Shown here: positions 31,558 through 43,732 of the stretch, in pieces
How the letters are laid out: each line of letters opens with the position of its first letter
Numbering within the stretch: the stretch's first letter is position 1
NCBI GenBank assembly: GCA_020744425.1
Contig: JAGMUV010000028.1
Span: forward strand, 558,001-622,000
Direction: 5' to 3'
Source: Dactylonectria macrodidyma
Taxonomy: Eukaryota > Ascomycota > Sordariomycetes > Hypocreales > Nectriaceae
Length of the DNA: 64,000 bases
Made by a program: the position numbers and the translations under genes
The notes under the pieces: model-generated
Databases searched by the model: none
Told to the model about the DNA's origin: nothing
What the model saw: the letters and a program-made list of their open reading frames with translations, nothing else

Positions 31558-33416
31558 CGTACATGATAAGCGAGTCGGAAATACAAGCGAGTCGGAAAAA
31601 ATCCCACACTATTGAAATAAAAACTTCAATAAAAACATAATAATAACTTCAATTAATTAAAACTAATCGCTATCCTCTTCTTCAGAAGTCTCAATTATAA
31701 CTTGACAGGTCCTTATGTTATGACCCGCCTTTCCGCAATTTCCACAGCGCCTTTCCCTCAGCATCGCCGACCTCCCTCGACCACCACTTCTCGACGATTC
31801 AGCTACTACCTGTGCATCAACATCTCTCTGATCTATCTCACCCCTTCCCTCATCTAGAGTCATCTTCCCTCCTTTACTTAGGCGGGTTCTTTTCGCTCTG
31901 CGCCGCTTACTAAGAGTCTCATTTGCCTGTCGAAGGATCTGGACTTCAGACTTCAATAAGGCGTTCTGATGCATTATCGCCTTCGTTCCCTTTGAAAGTG
32001 ACTTAAGCGCCTTAAGAATTGATGATGGAGAGCTGCTCTGATGTCTTCTCATTCGTCTTTCGAGGTATTCAGACTGAGAGCTAGCCTTAAGCACAGTCTT
32101 TGGGGTCTTCGAGACCCAAGGGTCAGGGAGGCTGATCTCCTCCTCAACCGGTGTTGGAGTCCGTAGCTGCACATCAAGCTTCGATATGACATTTTCTGGG
32201 TTTAAGGGAACAAGTCCGGCCCCTCGAAAACCTCCCTCAATATTACTCTTTGTCATAGCGGCTTTATGAGCAGCGTAAAAGGCTAAGAAGAACTTGGTCT
32301 TCGAAACGTGAGTTATAGAGCATCTGATCAATTGCTCAATTGCTCGACCATAAGCTATTTTAAGCGGCCCAAAGCACCCGACATCAAGAGGCTGAAGCAG
32401 GTGAGATGAATAAGGCGGCATATAAAGTGTAATAATGTGGTTCTCTTCACAATATTTCTTAAAGTCGACGGAGTGGTGACTTTCATGCCTATCGAGGATC
32501 AGAAGATGATAGCGACCGGTCAATCGATTCTTTATATGCCGATTAAAGTGCTTGAGCCACTCAAGACCTGTTTCATTATCGGTCCAGCCATTTGGAGTTA
32601 TTGCAATAGCCCAATTACCCGGGAGGTTGCTTTCCCGGTACTAGCTGGCGAGGTGATATTGGCCCGCAACTACGATGAACGGCTGGATCGCCTAGCCTTC
32701 TGCATTGATCGCCTGAATGACCGTAACCCATTCCCGGTTTCCAGGCTGGACTGATTTCGGGCTTCCACGCCTATCTGCGCCTATAACGACCATTCCGCTT
32801 ACGATTATGCTTATCATAAAGCCAGTCTCATTAAAGTTATAGATATCGGCTAGGTCAATACTATATTTTGCAATTATATTCTCTACAAGCCAGAACCAAT
32901 TGTGAATAATGGTTAGATCCTCGCATTTGGCCTTCTGATAGTCGTATTTATGAAAAAAACGCGTCTTAAGCTCTGGTTATCGCCTAACGAAGTTAGAAGC
33001 CCAGCGCTTGCCGACAGGTGACGCGTCGCAGTCAGTAAGCAGTCGATTGGCCATTTCTTTAACACCACGCAGTCGCGGGGGAAATCCTCGCGAATCCAGG
33101 TCGAGGATGAATTAAATAATGATCTGTTCCTCTAGATCGGTTAGTCGACGCGAATTAGGAATGGTATCGCGTCGACACTGAATGCCCTTCTGTCGGCGAC
33201 GCAGCCTTCGCTCATCTACTTCGTATGTCGATGCGGCGTGTCGGATACTTAGTTTTGGGTTATTTTGAAGGGCTTGAAGGGCAAGAAGGGTTTTAGCTTC
33301 GTTATCTTGCTGAGGCATGTTGAGTTGTTGAGATTCGCTTGATAAAGTAGAAAGTTAGGTGCAGGATGGAAAAGTGCGGCGCTCGCTTGTCTGCGGCGCT
33401 CGCTTATCAAGTACGT
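31557..33416 (-). mobile_element. Pogo-type DNA transposon with variable doublet termini (1860 bp)
   Basis: The ends share ACGTACATGATAAGCGAG (left) and, inverted, ACGTACTTGATAAGCGAG (right), flanked by TA (31555-31556 and 33417-33418). Behind the outer 15 bp each end has a doublet: AAGCGAGTCGG twice on the left, AAGCGAGCGCCGC twice on the right. The transposase inside is on the minus strand. An internally deleted relative is at 45959-46910. Confidence 0.8.
31663..33318 (-). pseudogene. Pogo/DDE_1 transposase with zinc knuckle, two stops
   Basis: From ATG 33318 (MPQQDNEAKTLLALQALQNN) the product has a Psq-like helix-turn-helix, a CENP-B-type second domain (RLTDLEEQIII, MANRLL, VGKRWASNF) and the DDE_1 core: YNFNETGFM (the usual first Asp is Asn), NGWTDNETGLEWL, ILDRHESHHS (usual Gly is Arg) and YSSHLLQPLDVG. 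The C-terminus ends in CGNCGKAGHNIRTC, a zinc knuckle. Stops lie near 32977 and 32638. It is inactive both by stops and by core changes. Confidence 0.75.
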
Positions 33417-33469
33417 TATCAATTGAAGCCCTTTAATTATAGATTCTTATTATACATTCAATACTTAGT

Positions 33470-34671
33470 ATAGTAGCCGTGGGACTGAGTGATAGCCGCA
33501 AGCCAGAAGTGTATAGATTTAACCAGGTTATAGACCACTTCATCTTCAATTTGCAGCCAAATCTCAATCGCGGCATTAATAAGAGCCTGTCTTAATGCCT
33601 CATTCTTAGGCATTTAAGTAAGTTCCGGATACCTCTAACAGATCCTCTCTTTCAGTATTGCCCATAGATTTTCAATGGGGTTGAGGTCAGGGCTATACGG
33701 AGGCCAGTCTATTACCTCCGCCCTCCGACTCTCACACAATTCATAGATCCAGTTACGGACAAGGCGACTCGTAAATAGGCTCGAATTATCGTGCTAGAAG
33801 AGGCTGTTACTTGTGACAATACAAGGAAGGTGCTGCTTCAAGCACTCGAGCAGGCGGTGTGCCGTTACACCACCACGTTCAGATTCTGGATCCCCGTAAA
33901 GTGGCACCATCGGCAGCCTCCTGCGGCAGTTGGAGGCGCTGAAGAACATCTGTGAGTGGAGTGTAGGCGTGACCCGGGTCTGAACATTATCTCTGAATAG
34001 TCTCTCATGCTAGGAATCATCAGAAGAGCCGCAATCGCAAAAGAGACACATACCGGTTTACAGAACACCCAAGTGGGTCTCTGACCCTCGCCGCGAGCTA
34101 CGATTATTTCATCAGAGAAGGTCCAACGGCTCCAAGATTCCTCAGACTGGTTGATATATCGATGAGCAAACCGTAGACGTTTTCTCGCTGTCTCTGGGCT
34201 TATGAACGGTCGTAAAAGTGACTGGAAGTGCATGATCCCTTCCCGCCAGAGGGTGGAAGTTAAAGTCTTAGCATAACAGCTTAAACCGGCCTCTTCGATA
34301 AGCTCACTAATAACAATGTGAGGGTCTCTTCCTATCACTAGCAGCACCCGCCTCAAATCCCTCTTTGTAAGCTTGTGTGGACGGCCGGGTCTGGGTTGAT
34401 CCCGGGCAGATTGTTGTTCTTAATACCGGCGTACCACACAGTAAATTGCGTGCCGACTTACGCCCTCCTCACGGGCGATCCGGGCGGCTGATATGCCCGA
34501 ATTGTATCTCTAAACGATCCTCGTTCTCTTTTGAGGAGAATGATGTGGCTTAGGAGACATTTGGACTTAAATTGGAAGCACAATGTGTGGTTGAAGTTGA
34601 TGATGGTTTTGGTGTAGGTCGAGGGAAAGCGGGGTACGGAAAAGTGTGTCGGAACTTTTTTTCCCCCACTG
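33470..34671 (-). mobile_element. Tc1/mariner-like relic
   Basis: On the minus strand the transposase reads from about 34560: an N-terminal HTH (GISAARIAREEGVSR), then RRVLLVIGRDPHIVISELIE, RLRFAHRYINQSEESWSRWT, FSDE and, near 33690, PPYSPDLNPIENLW. Several stops break it. The right end CAGTGGGGGAAAAAAAGTTC (inverted, ending at 34671) is followed by TA. The left end is degenerate, about 33470. Confidence 0.65.
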
Positions 34672-37038
34672 TACTCGAGGTCGGCCCGGGCCTGCTTACT
34701 ACGAGCCCCGTGGCCCTGGCTGCAATGTGTCTTACAGAGCTTCCAGTTAATAGTTAGGAAGCCGGAGCATTGGCAGCATCGAAAGCCGTGGCGGATAGGA
34801 AGCCTAGTAATTAGGGCTATTACCTCATACTATAGTAGCTATAGCTGCTGCTGCCAGCTAGAGCCGCTTACATTCTGCTAGCTATAGTGCTCAATAAGGG
34901 CCTTACGAGCAGGCCAGCTTAAGTCCGCATGCTGCTTGCGTAAGTGACTGGCTAGATTAGTAATAGTAAAGCTGTAGGAGGTGCAGAAGAGGATATTATA
35001 GCTCGTATAGTAGTAGAGCCAGCTTAAGGCTTCTATCGAGCTAGCACCTCCTCTCTCCCCCTCTTCCTAAAGGCAAGGAGGCAAGGAGGCAAGAAAAGGC
35101 AGGAGGGCAAGAAGGCAAGAAAAGGCAGGAGGGCAAGAAGGCAAGAAGGCAAGAAGGCAAGAAGGCAGGTAAGAAGGAAAGCAAGAAGGAAGGAAGGCAG
35201 GAGGGAAGGCAGGAGGGAAGGAAGGAAAGAAGAAAGGTAAGTATGCCTTTATTAAAGGGGATTAGTTTCATTTAAGGCTTTAAGTAGAGGCATTAAGATC
35301 CTACGCTCCTTAGGGTTAAAGTTAAAGAGTGTAACTTAGGGTTAGTATATAGTTCTGATTGACTAGGGTTAGCTGGGTAGAAAACGGTCATCAAGTGCTA
35401 CAGTCATCCTGCCACGCGGCGACACTCAATGACCAAAGACTAATGGTTAGGGATAATCTTTGCATGCATTGCGTTTTTCATTTTCACCTCTTCAACGTCT
35501 CCCGGATGGTGTTCCCATAGTGAAGGCACGGACGGATCCGAAAGCGCCGGGTTCGTGCTCATGAATCATGGCCTCGGGATTCTTGGCGTTCTTCTATACG
35601 AGGCGGCAGGAAAGGAAACAGGTTTCAAGCTTTTTACCCCGGCATCCGCGTTTTTCGGGTTCCGAGAAGGTGCTAACGTTGGGACGATCAAAAGCCCGCG
35701 GATTCCGACGTGTTAAGACTTGTTTACCTTTACACGCTCCAACACTTGGCAGAGAACGCGAATACAGGAGTCCAGGAGGATCGCCAAAGCAACGCAGCAT
35801 AAGGATTGTGGTGCTTCGGAGCAGAGGCCTGGTTAGATTCAGGGCTAACTGGGTGGGATACTTTGGCTGTTGACCTGTGCGGGGATACTCCGTGTCCCGG
35901 CTTTGAACCAGCTCTTGTCGGTATGCCTGTGCCAGAAGATTGAAGAAGACGCATGCCCCTTGGGTCTTATTAGTCAACCATCCATATCTATTTCGGGAGC
36001 ACTCGGGGTCTGAGAATCCCGGTACCCGAATGCGTGGGTCGACGAGGGGCTGTTCTTACGCAGGGCTGCCACTCATGTCCTCAGTAACCCCACGGTGGTA
36101 AAGAATGATTGGACAGAAAGCCTCGAGGAACGGTGATCATCACTGTTGAACACTTGTGATTGAGGCATATCCTTAGGGCCAGATCGGCTCCACCATGACA
36201 ACATGTCGAAGGTCGACTGACCAGCCTTACCTTCATTAGTGCGCCACGTACTTCTTTCTTCAGTAAGAGAGACATGAATTTATATCCAATAGAGATGGTA
36301 CTATCTTAGATAACCTGAAGAACGCGTGTCTGGGTTTCTCTCTTTGTGTGCAGACGGGAGTGGAGAGACTTGGAGATACTCAAAATTCCACATTTAGTCG
36401 CGTAGTGTGGATCTACACACTACGATGCATAGACTGGCACATGAAATGATCGACGGTGGTCCCTGCAAGTGCCCTCTAATTGGCTCGGAGGTATCGATGT
36501 TCTTTGTAGTACTCTATGTTTAGTTACGTGGACCCGCGAAGCTTCGTGATAGCCGTTAGATGTTCTGGATGACAGAGCCCAACATCCATACAGCATTCTG
36601 ATCCTGTTGGCTTGGAGGAGGGGCTACGGAGACTCGACACCTTGCTAAATTTAACCTCTTGGCCATACCCAATGTTTTAACTGAGAAGGCCAAGGAGCTC
36701 GTTCTCATGCGGATTGTCATGCTGCACTGCCTGCCCAATGTGGTGCTCTACTCATAATTAATTATCTGCCAAATACGGGTATCTACTATGGCAACATATA
36801 TTTATATTTGCCACTCCCACACTAGATGAATATTTTCCATCCTAATAAAAACACACCACCAGCCATCACCCTTTTATAGTCGATCCCGACTCGGTATGGT
36901 CAAGCTGGGCGCCTCCAAGCCCCTTACTATATTCCGCTTGCTCAATCATCCCCTTTCCTCCGTCCTCTTTCGGAACTGTTATCCAAAATCCAAAACGAAT
37001 TCTTCATCCCCCAAGACCTCTGCTTTAAGATATCCAGC
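34672..37038. other. Gene-poor region with low-complexity tracts
   Basis: 34800-35000 is rich in TAGCTATAGC/GCTGCTGCC simple sequence; 35063-35240 is a purine tract. 35470-36060 has short frames without any motif. A possible tiny exon at 36275-36231 (minus, MSLLLKKEVRGALMK followed by GTAAGG) leads nowhere. The last 150 bases are pyrimidine-rich promoter DNA of the gene at 37039, with TTTTATAG at about 36872. Confidence 0.45.
35063..35240 (+). repeat. Polypurine GGCAAGAA/GGAGGCAAG minisatellite
   Basis: About 175 bases almost wholly A and G on the plus strand, built from GGCAAG, AAGGCAGGAGGG and GGAAGG units in irregular tandem. Confidence 0.8.
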
Positions 37039-37980
37039 ATGGGCTTCATGCAAATGTTGACCGTCCTCTTCGCTATTATCGCCACTTCTCGTGCAAACCA
37101 TTGCAATGTTCAGTATAGCGCCAGTCTCGCCGGCTACTACAGTTGTGGGAAACCAGCTACAATCGACGATTGTCTGTCGCAGCTTCAGGGGCTTAACGAG
37201 AGAAGTGTAAAAGCCTGCTACATTATCGCCGGGTGCAGTTTGGATGAAGCTGAAAACGAGACCAAGTTCGCCATTGAACGCTGTCGGCAGCTTTCTATCA
37301 ACGAGCTCCAGAGACGTGATACAACCGGCAGTGGCCCGGACAACCAGATCACTACAGCGGATGGAGATTTATCTACGGACGCTTCATCTGTGGATGCTTC
37401 ATCTGCGGGTGCTTCATCGACAGACATTTCAAGTGCAGAGACTTTTTCTGCAGAGGCTTCTTCTACGGAGGCGACTTCTACACAAGTCTCCTCGGCAATG
37501 TCCTCGGCGACAGCGATTTCATCCACATCCGTGTCATCGAAGGTTGCCCCATCGACAGTCCCTTCCTCTACAATTGAGTCATCAACAAAAATTTCATCTA
37601 CGCTTGCTTCAAGATTTAGTATTAGCATGTCAGGCACTGCGTGTTTTACTACGACCACGAAGTACATCGAAGTTTGCGATATCCACACCACCGAAGGCCA
37701 CACTGAGACGGCAACCTGTTCTAAAGCCAAGTCCCTTTCTAGTAGGTGCGCAGCGAACCGAATATGCACTACCAATGTTAAAAGAGAAGATATATGTATG
37801 GAGAAGCACGGTGTGGGGATTGAGGGGGTTGTTGTCGGTGGTATTTTTGGTGCTGCTATAGTCGTTGGCTTTTTCTATATCTTTTTCACATGTTTCGGGG
37901 CATCTAGAAAGACGAAAGTTATTGCATCCAAGGCTAAGTCTACGGACACGAGTCTTGTGCCATTGATCCCCAAGGAGTAA
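37039..37980 (+). CDS. Ser/Thr-rich single-pass membrane or cell-wall protein
   Basis: 313 aa, no intron needed. Signal peptide 1-19 (MGFMQMLTVLFAIIATSRA). A six-cysteine N-terminal domain follows (Cys 22, 36, 45, 60, 66, 82). Residues 100-200 are a mucin-like Ser/Thr/Ala stretch, probably O-glycosylated. A second six-cysteine segment spans 202-253. One membrane segment is seen (262-286, GVVVGGIFGAAIVVGFFYIF), then a 27-residue basic cytosolic tail. The plan resembles fungal wall-stress sensors and other Ser-rich surface proteins, but I see no WSC or complete CFEM domain. The ATG at 37039 has a good context after a CT-rich leader. Confidence 0.75.
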   Translation: MGFMQMLTVLFAIIATSRANHCNVQYSASLAGYYSCGKPATIDDCLSQLQGLNERSVKACYIIAGCSLDEAENETKFAIERCRQLSINELQRRDTTGSGPDNQITTADGDLSTDASSVDASSAGASSTDISSAETFSAEASSTEATSTQVSSAMSSATAISSTSVSSKVAPSTVPSSTIESSTKISSTLASRFSISMSGTACFTTTTKYIEVCDIHTTEGHTETATCSKAKSLSSRCAANRICTTNVKREDICMEKHGVGIEGVVVGGIFGAAIVVGFFYIFFTCFGASRKTKVIASKAKSTDTSLVPLIPKE

Positions 37981-38998
37981 GTTATTTAGACAATAATAGA
38001 TACTTGTCTGTTCCTGTTCTTCCACGGTTAAGAATTGTTACTATTCATGATAGGCGGTGACATGAAAGGTCGTCTACGTCATTTATGCCTAAAGATAGCA
38101 CATTCATCCCCTCTCAGGCTCAAGCACGTCACCGGAACGCGGTAGTTCCGGATAATATCTAAGGAGGTGATTGGGCATCACGACACCACCCGCAGCTATC
38201 GGGATGCAGGGAATACAGTCTACTGCGCTGCGCAACCACCAACAAGATGTGTTGGTCCAATCAATCTCTCAGATCAAAGACTCTTTCTGGAGGGGTGTCA
38301 CCAGGTCAGCGACGACTGGAAAAGTGACTCTTGGGGTCCCATCATCCAAGAGCTTCCCACAGGTTCTTGCATTGTTGCTGGAAACCTCGCCCTTTGGCTT
38401 CCCTTGTCCAGAACTTGAAGCTTGCCGACTCAATAGCGTGGAACGAGTCAGGATACTTAGCCGCCGGATTCTAGTTCTACGTGACGCTCCGCCAGGGTGT
38501 GAAGCCCGAGGTTGACGAAGAGGATCTCATGATTGAGTTTCGAGACGGACAGTATACGCGATAATGCACTGGTCAGGGAAGCAGTTTCAAGAGAGTCTAG
38601 GTCGCGCTTTAACAGCCCAAGATGATGAGGGAGGGGATCTGGCAACGGTACCCAGGTGAGTGCCCAACGAGGCTGTGCCGTGGCTGAGTTGCGGCTTAGA
38701 GCCTGATCTCCTCGGGCTGATACAGTACATATGCCTCTGGACGGAGGAGCATCGGAAGCCACTGCCTTCCTCCTTGGGGACATTGTTAACACCGCGAAAC
38801 AGGGGGTCAGAGGAGGGTCACAGTTACGCAAGCGTCCAGATGTATCTTTTGAAGCCATACCTAGATAGTTATCCCGGATCTTGGGCAACAGTTATTTTTC
38901 TGAGAGTCGATGTCTCAGTGTCCATCTTCTCATAAGCCTATAAATCTTAATTCATATAACTCCATAAAACGTTTCGCCTATCTTGAAGAGCGGAAGGA

Positions 38999-39156
38999 AT
39001 GTCGGGCACGAAATAATAGGTCAAATAGGGCTGCTTAATTGTTAGATGGAAGAGGAAGAAGGATCGCAATTTCGGCTCGTGGAGGGATGTAATTAGACTT
39101 ACACGTGACACCGGATTGCGGGTCCGAGCCACGGGTCAGTCTTAGCTACGCTGTCG
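38999..39156. repeat. Dispersed repeat, copy 2 (first copy at 514-701)
   Basis: Same orientation as 514-701 and nearly identical for over 100 bp; it lacks the GC-rich insert of copy 1. Confidence 0.75.
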
Positions 39157-39277
39157 GCTCCGCCGAAGCTAGCTACCCTGTACCTTGGTTTCTTTAGCTG
39201 TAGACTCCAGCCTAGCACGTCGTCTTGCCCCTCGGGGATTCTGTAGACATCTAGATGTCTTCACGACGGTAATTAAT

Positions 39278-39278
39278 C

Positions 39279-39322
<44 letters not shown>

Positions 39323-39330
39323 AAAAAAAA
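39278..39330 (+). repeat. CAA microsatellite followed by poly-A
   Basis: About 14 CAA units then ten A. The poly-Gln reading it gives has no gene context. Confidence 0.9.
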
Positions 39331-40008
39331 GAGCGGAAGGGGTCAATTTGAGATGCGATGTCTTGTGAAATACAGTTAAGTTGATAGTCCCCAATCTTCT
39401 GCTGCGGAGGTGCCGGCCAGTGGGTTCAAATAGGGACCAGAAGGGAGCTTGATAACTTCAGACATCAACCATCGATCAAGCATCAACATTGACATAATGT
39501 CTGTAGAGAAACGAGACCATCCTGGGATCCTAACAGATTATTTAAGAGCCTTCCTTTTCTCTACTATGCTGTATTAACGCCGTGGTCGGCGAGCAGTCGA
39601 TTGGCATATCTTTCACATCGCAAAGCCGGGAAAAAAACAATTGCGAATTCGGTCAAGAATATGCTCTACAATTTTATTTTCTTCTGTACTTGTGAGTTTA
39701 CGCGTGTTGGGAAACGTATCGCGCCGTGAAGTTGTCCCCTTAAGGCGTGTGCTAAGGGTAGAGCATTTGATTAAGTAGATTTTAGCAACTTGTGAGATGC
39801 CTACTTCAGAATGTTTTTGAATAGCCTCGCGACTGCTAAGACCACTCGACTCTCTTTGGTAAGACTTATCATTGGTGCTGGTGGAGAAATGGTTAATTGC
39901 GTCTGGAATGATTAAGGATAGTGAGATAGCTAGCTCGCTTCATGCACGATAGTAGTATTACTCTAAGTACCAAGTAATTATTACCACACAAGAGGTACAT
40001 GAAGAAGT

Positions 40009-41607
40009 CTAAACACCTACGCAGACATTGTAGTCTGCCCACAGATTCTTACAGGCAGAGCCAATCGCAGGGTTCCACTTGTACAGCTGGGCTAAAGTAA
40101 TCTTATAGTAATTTTGAATAGACGCACAAGTCGTGGTCGACTTCACAAGATGGAACTTCTTGCAATTCTTAACCATACCGTCCTGAATAGGCTTAGGTGT
40201 CTCAATACCGTTGCCGGGTTTCGTCGGAGTCGTGCTGCCGCCGATAATGCCCACGCACACATTAGTATCAGCGCACAAGGACGTGCACTTGGAACAGATT
40301 GCAGGGTTCCACTTGTAGAAGTCGGCGAAGCTGATCTTGTAGTAGTCCTGGATAGATGTGCAGGCAGTCGTTTTCTTTACTAAATGGAACTTATTGCAGT
40401 TCTTAGTCATGCCCGTCTGGATGGGTGAAGGAGTTGAGATTCCATTGCTGGGTTTAGTCGGTGTGGGTAGTGTGAAGCCAATAATATTGACGCAGACGTA
40501 GTAGTCTACTAGCAGAGACGTGCAGGTATTACCGACTGCGGGATTCCATTTATAAAATTCGACTAATGGCAAGTTATAGTAGTCTCTAATTGAAGCATAA
40601 GTCGTAGTGCTCTTGATCAAATGGAACTTATTACAGTCCTTGGTCATACCGGTTTGGATTGGCGACGGTGTCGAGATGTCGTTGCCAGGGGTCGTTGGGG
40701 TCGTTGGTGTTATGAAGCCGACAACACTAACGCAGACATAGTAGCCGGTAAGCAGAGATGTGCAAGTGCTCCCGACCGCTGGATTCCACTTGTAGAAGTC
40801 TGCCCATGGAAGTTTGTAATACGTTTCAATTGAAGTGCACGTCGTTATGGACTTGACGAGATGAAACTTGTTGCAATTTTTGGCCATGCCGTTCTGAATC
40901 GGCGAGGGCGTTTCGATGCCATTACCAGGCTTGTCAGGCTCAGTGGGGGTTGGAGTATGGCCGATGATTGAGACGCATGCATTTGTGTCTACCCACAGCG
41001 CAGCGCAGTTGGTGCCAGTCTTGCTGTTCCACGTCGTGAACTGGGCTAAAGTGATGCCATACTTGGTCGCAATATCTTGGCACCCTTCACCCTCCTTGAC
41101 CAGATAGAATTCATCACAGTTGATCACGATGCCGGGTTGGACTGGCTCTGGAGTCTTGATGCCATTACCGGGCGCCGTGGTGGTAGCAGGTGCCTTTGTC
41201 GTGGTGGTCTTTGTGGAGGTAGTGACAGCATGGGAACTTGTACCCGCCTTCCCCTCCACCCAAAAAGAGTATCCCTCCTGGAAATTCCCACAGGAGTTTG
41301 TGAGAGAAGGATTCTGCACAAGATAGCAAGTCAGTCACAGGGTTATTGCCGTGGAAGTGTAGAAACTAACCCATTTCAAGAAGTCTTCCAAGGTTATTCC
41401 GTAAAACTCAGGCATAAAGTCGCAATCAATGGTCCCATCGTTATCAAACCAGAAGACACAGTCCTCAGTAGTACCTGGACCAATTGGCAGAGACGGGGTG
41501 TTGCCTCGTCAAACACGCGAGGATGAGATGCCTCTGCTGCCTAGAGCGGGCTCAAAAAGCAATGAGACAGCAGAGAGCGAGTAGAGAAAGAGCTTCGACA
41601 GTGTCAT
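40009..41607 (-). CDS. Secreted multi-LysM protein (possible in-frame stop near the start)
   Basis: Exon 1 starts at ATG 41607 with a signal peptide (MTLSKLFLYSLSAVSLL). A 57-nt GTTAGT...GCAG intron (41370-41314) leads into the main exon. There are five full LysM domains of about 45 aa (pattern NCNKFHLVK...CTSI..YY...FYKWNPAVG..C.SL...YYVCV), separated by Thr/Pro-rich linkers (GNGIETPSPIQ), plus a diverged one across the intron (EDCVFWF...MPEFYGITLEDFLKW). LysM proteins bind chitin and can hide hyphae from host defences. Exon 1 holds an in-frame TGA 33 codons in. A 42-nt intron (GTGTTTG...CCAG) would remove it and keep the frame; otherwise the gene is dead. Confidence 0.7.
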
Positions 41608-42805
41608 CTTGGGACTTTGGCATAATCATAAGATGAAGAATCGGGACAGAGCCTAGGTGATTATGACTATATGTTGGCAGTAGGAGAGCCTATAACTTAG
41701 AGACTCTCAATTGACGGCCGGCTAGCATACCCCTCAATCGTGTGCCTCGGCATCTTCGGGAGAGTACATCACGTTGACAGACGTCATCTAACTCGATCGA
41801 TTTATTTGCGCGAATTACCGCAGTCTAGAAACCAAGGCCCTCGTGTCGGATATTCACAGTAAGTTCTTTTGCTGAAAAGAATAATCATACGAGGTATGCT
41901 TGCTCGGGCATTGATTCGATGCAGCCTTGGCAGACATGGGGTTTACGACCTGGCATCTGATCTTTTCACCTGAACTTCGTATTCATTATCCGACCTGTCC
42001 TTTACTGCAAGGTACCAACGCAGACGAAAATAATAATACAACAGTACTCGAAGGGGTTACAATGGTCTGATTGGGCTGGGGTTGTCGTCGTCGTCGTTGT
42101 TGTTGTGGTTGTGCGAAATTGGTCATAGGGATTCAAAGCGATAGGGAACCCCTGTGTTTTGTGAACAACGACAACCAACAGCAAACAAAAGTGCTTTTCC
42201 ACTTTTTGTAAGAAGAGTATTGCTATTTGCACCGCATATTATTGCCAAATTTATCACGTAACTCTACTCCTGCCGCCGCAGCAGCTCAAGACATGAGGAA
42301 GACAGCAAGCCCAAAGATCGTCAACGCTAGGATCGTGAGGCCATATATCTACAAGGGGCAGAGGAACGCGAGGAAGACGGGGGAGAGGTAGCAGGGCTTT
42401 AGCACTGTCTGTGGCACTGTTAGTGACCGCGGAAGTCATCCCCGCCCCGGCTATAGGGTAGCCAGAGGCGCAGTCACAGCTACAGTTACAGCCGGGCTCG
42501 TAATCGGGCTTGTAGGCTGTTATAATTTATTAAATTTACTCAAATTTACTTGCATTCCCTGACTTGTATTGTAGTCTAATTTTGGTGTGGTTGAGGAAAG
42601 ATTCGAAATGTGGGGCGAAATATTATGCAATTAGCAATACTCTTGAAGAAACCTCAACAAAAGCATTGTCTTTATCAAATTGTACATGTTGCTCGCAAAG
42701 GCTTGACCCAAGATACTAATAGCTGTTCCCCTCGTAACAACTAATCGCACAATCATACTGAGAGACGTGTTTTAGCATGGGGCGCAGCAAATAATGTGGT
42801 TAGAA
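41608..42805. other. Intergenic, no gene seen
   Basis: Contains a short GTC/GTT trinucleotide run at about 42083-42113 and a Pro/Leu-rich minus-strand frame (42439-42254) with no family match. Confidence 0.4.
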
Positions 42806-43283
42806 TTATACATACGTCGTATCGCCACATTTCCAAGGTATTTTGTTGCAACACTGCTTGTCTGTGCCGACGCACGTCGCGTTGCCGTTGTTGGGGCCAC
42901 AGAGGCCGTTACTGGCGCGGAGCGGCTCGTGGACAAGCAACAGCTTCAGCCTTTGCGCTTCCTAATTCTCGGAAATCGATGGTAATAGACTTACATCCTT
43001 CCACGCAATACCTTGTGTCTGGCTCGATGGAGTCACAGTCCATGTCTAACCCGGGGTTCAAGTCGAGAGAAGTATCAACGGTGGTGTGGTACTTGTTGGC
43101 TAGGAAGGCACACGTGTTGAAATCAACTTTGGGTTCCGTAACAGTGCTAAGTCGAAAGTTGATGTCGCCGGGGCGGAGAACCCTGAGCCTCCAGGCCTCT
43201 GGCTGGCATTAGTCGGCCGATACCGCGCTATTGACAACCAACAAGGTCGCAAGTGCGAGCCGAACCGCTTGCAACGGTCCCAT
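42806..43283 (-). pseudogene. Broken LysM plus chitin-binding type-1 gene
   Basis: From ATG 43283 the signal peptide reads MGPLQAVRLALATLLVVNSA and meets a TAA right after VSAD. The same frame then gives a LysM domain (FNTCAFLANKYHTTVD, LNPGLDMDCDSIEP, YCVEG). Another frame carries a chitin-binding type-1 domain (LCGPNNGNATCVGTDKQCC, PWKCGDTT) up to the stop at 42806. A GTAAGT donor after YCVEG exists, but the acceptors I can find do not give a normal-length in-frame intron. I therefore call it a pseudogene, though a missed exon start is possible. Confidence 0.55.
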
Positions 43284-43732
43284 TGTGGATGTGGAGGAGG
43301 GTATTGACGATGGAAGGAAAAGGGCAACGGGACAGCCGGGTATTTAACAGCTAACACAGTACACCACGCTACATATTGCGCCGCACTGAAGAATGGGATT
43401 TATGGATCGCCAATTGTAGCTGGTACCAACTTTTATTTACCTGTTAGTTGGTCACGCCTTGGCAAGGCACGGCGCAGGGATACGGCGGCCCGCGGACTGT
43501 CTCCGCTTGCAGGGTCAAGGGCACTAATTAACTTAATGCATGCATGGGTGATCAGTTAACTTAAGCTTATTAGCAGCTCGTAAACAGAGGAACTTTAGGG
43601 GTAGCAAAATAGATTAATCACCAGGTTTATACTGCACCTAAATCACTCTTCCAATCCTTCACTTCCTCCTCCATCTTCATCTTTACCTTCTCATACAACT
43701 CCATCACTTTATCACGCCCACACACGTACACT
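43284..43732. other. Promoter region of the 43733 gene
   Basis: The last 120 bases are pyrimidine-rich (CTTCCAATCCTTCACTTCC and on), a common fungal leader. No other feature. Confidence 0.4.

Larger units (their letters stand above)
37981..40008. other. Intergenic with dispersed repeat and microsatellite
   Basis: 38170-38900 has short overlapping frames without motif. The dispersed repeat (38999-39156) and a CAA microsatellite (39278-39330) are the only clear features. AGACATCTAGATGTCT at about 39246 is a 16-bp palindrome. Confidence 0.45.

Noticed and set aside
35063..35240. CRISPR-like or satellite array
   Set aside because: Units are irregular purine simple sequence without constant repeat-spacer order.
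37218..37861. Frames overlapping the Ser/Thr-rich gene on both strands
   Set aside because: Low-complexity Ser/Thr codons keep other frames open by chance; none has a signal peptide or domain.
39185..39379. Frame with a poly-Gln run
   Set aside because: It is only the CAA microsatellite read in frame.
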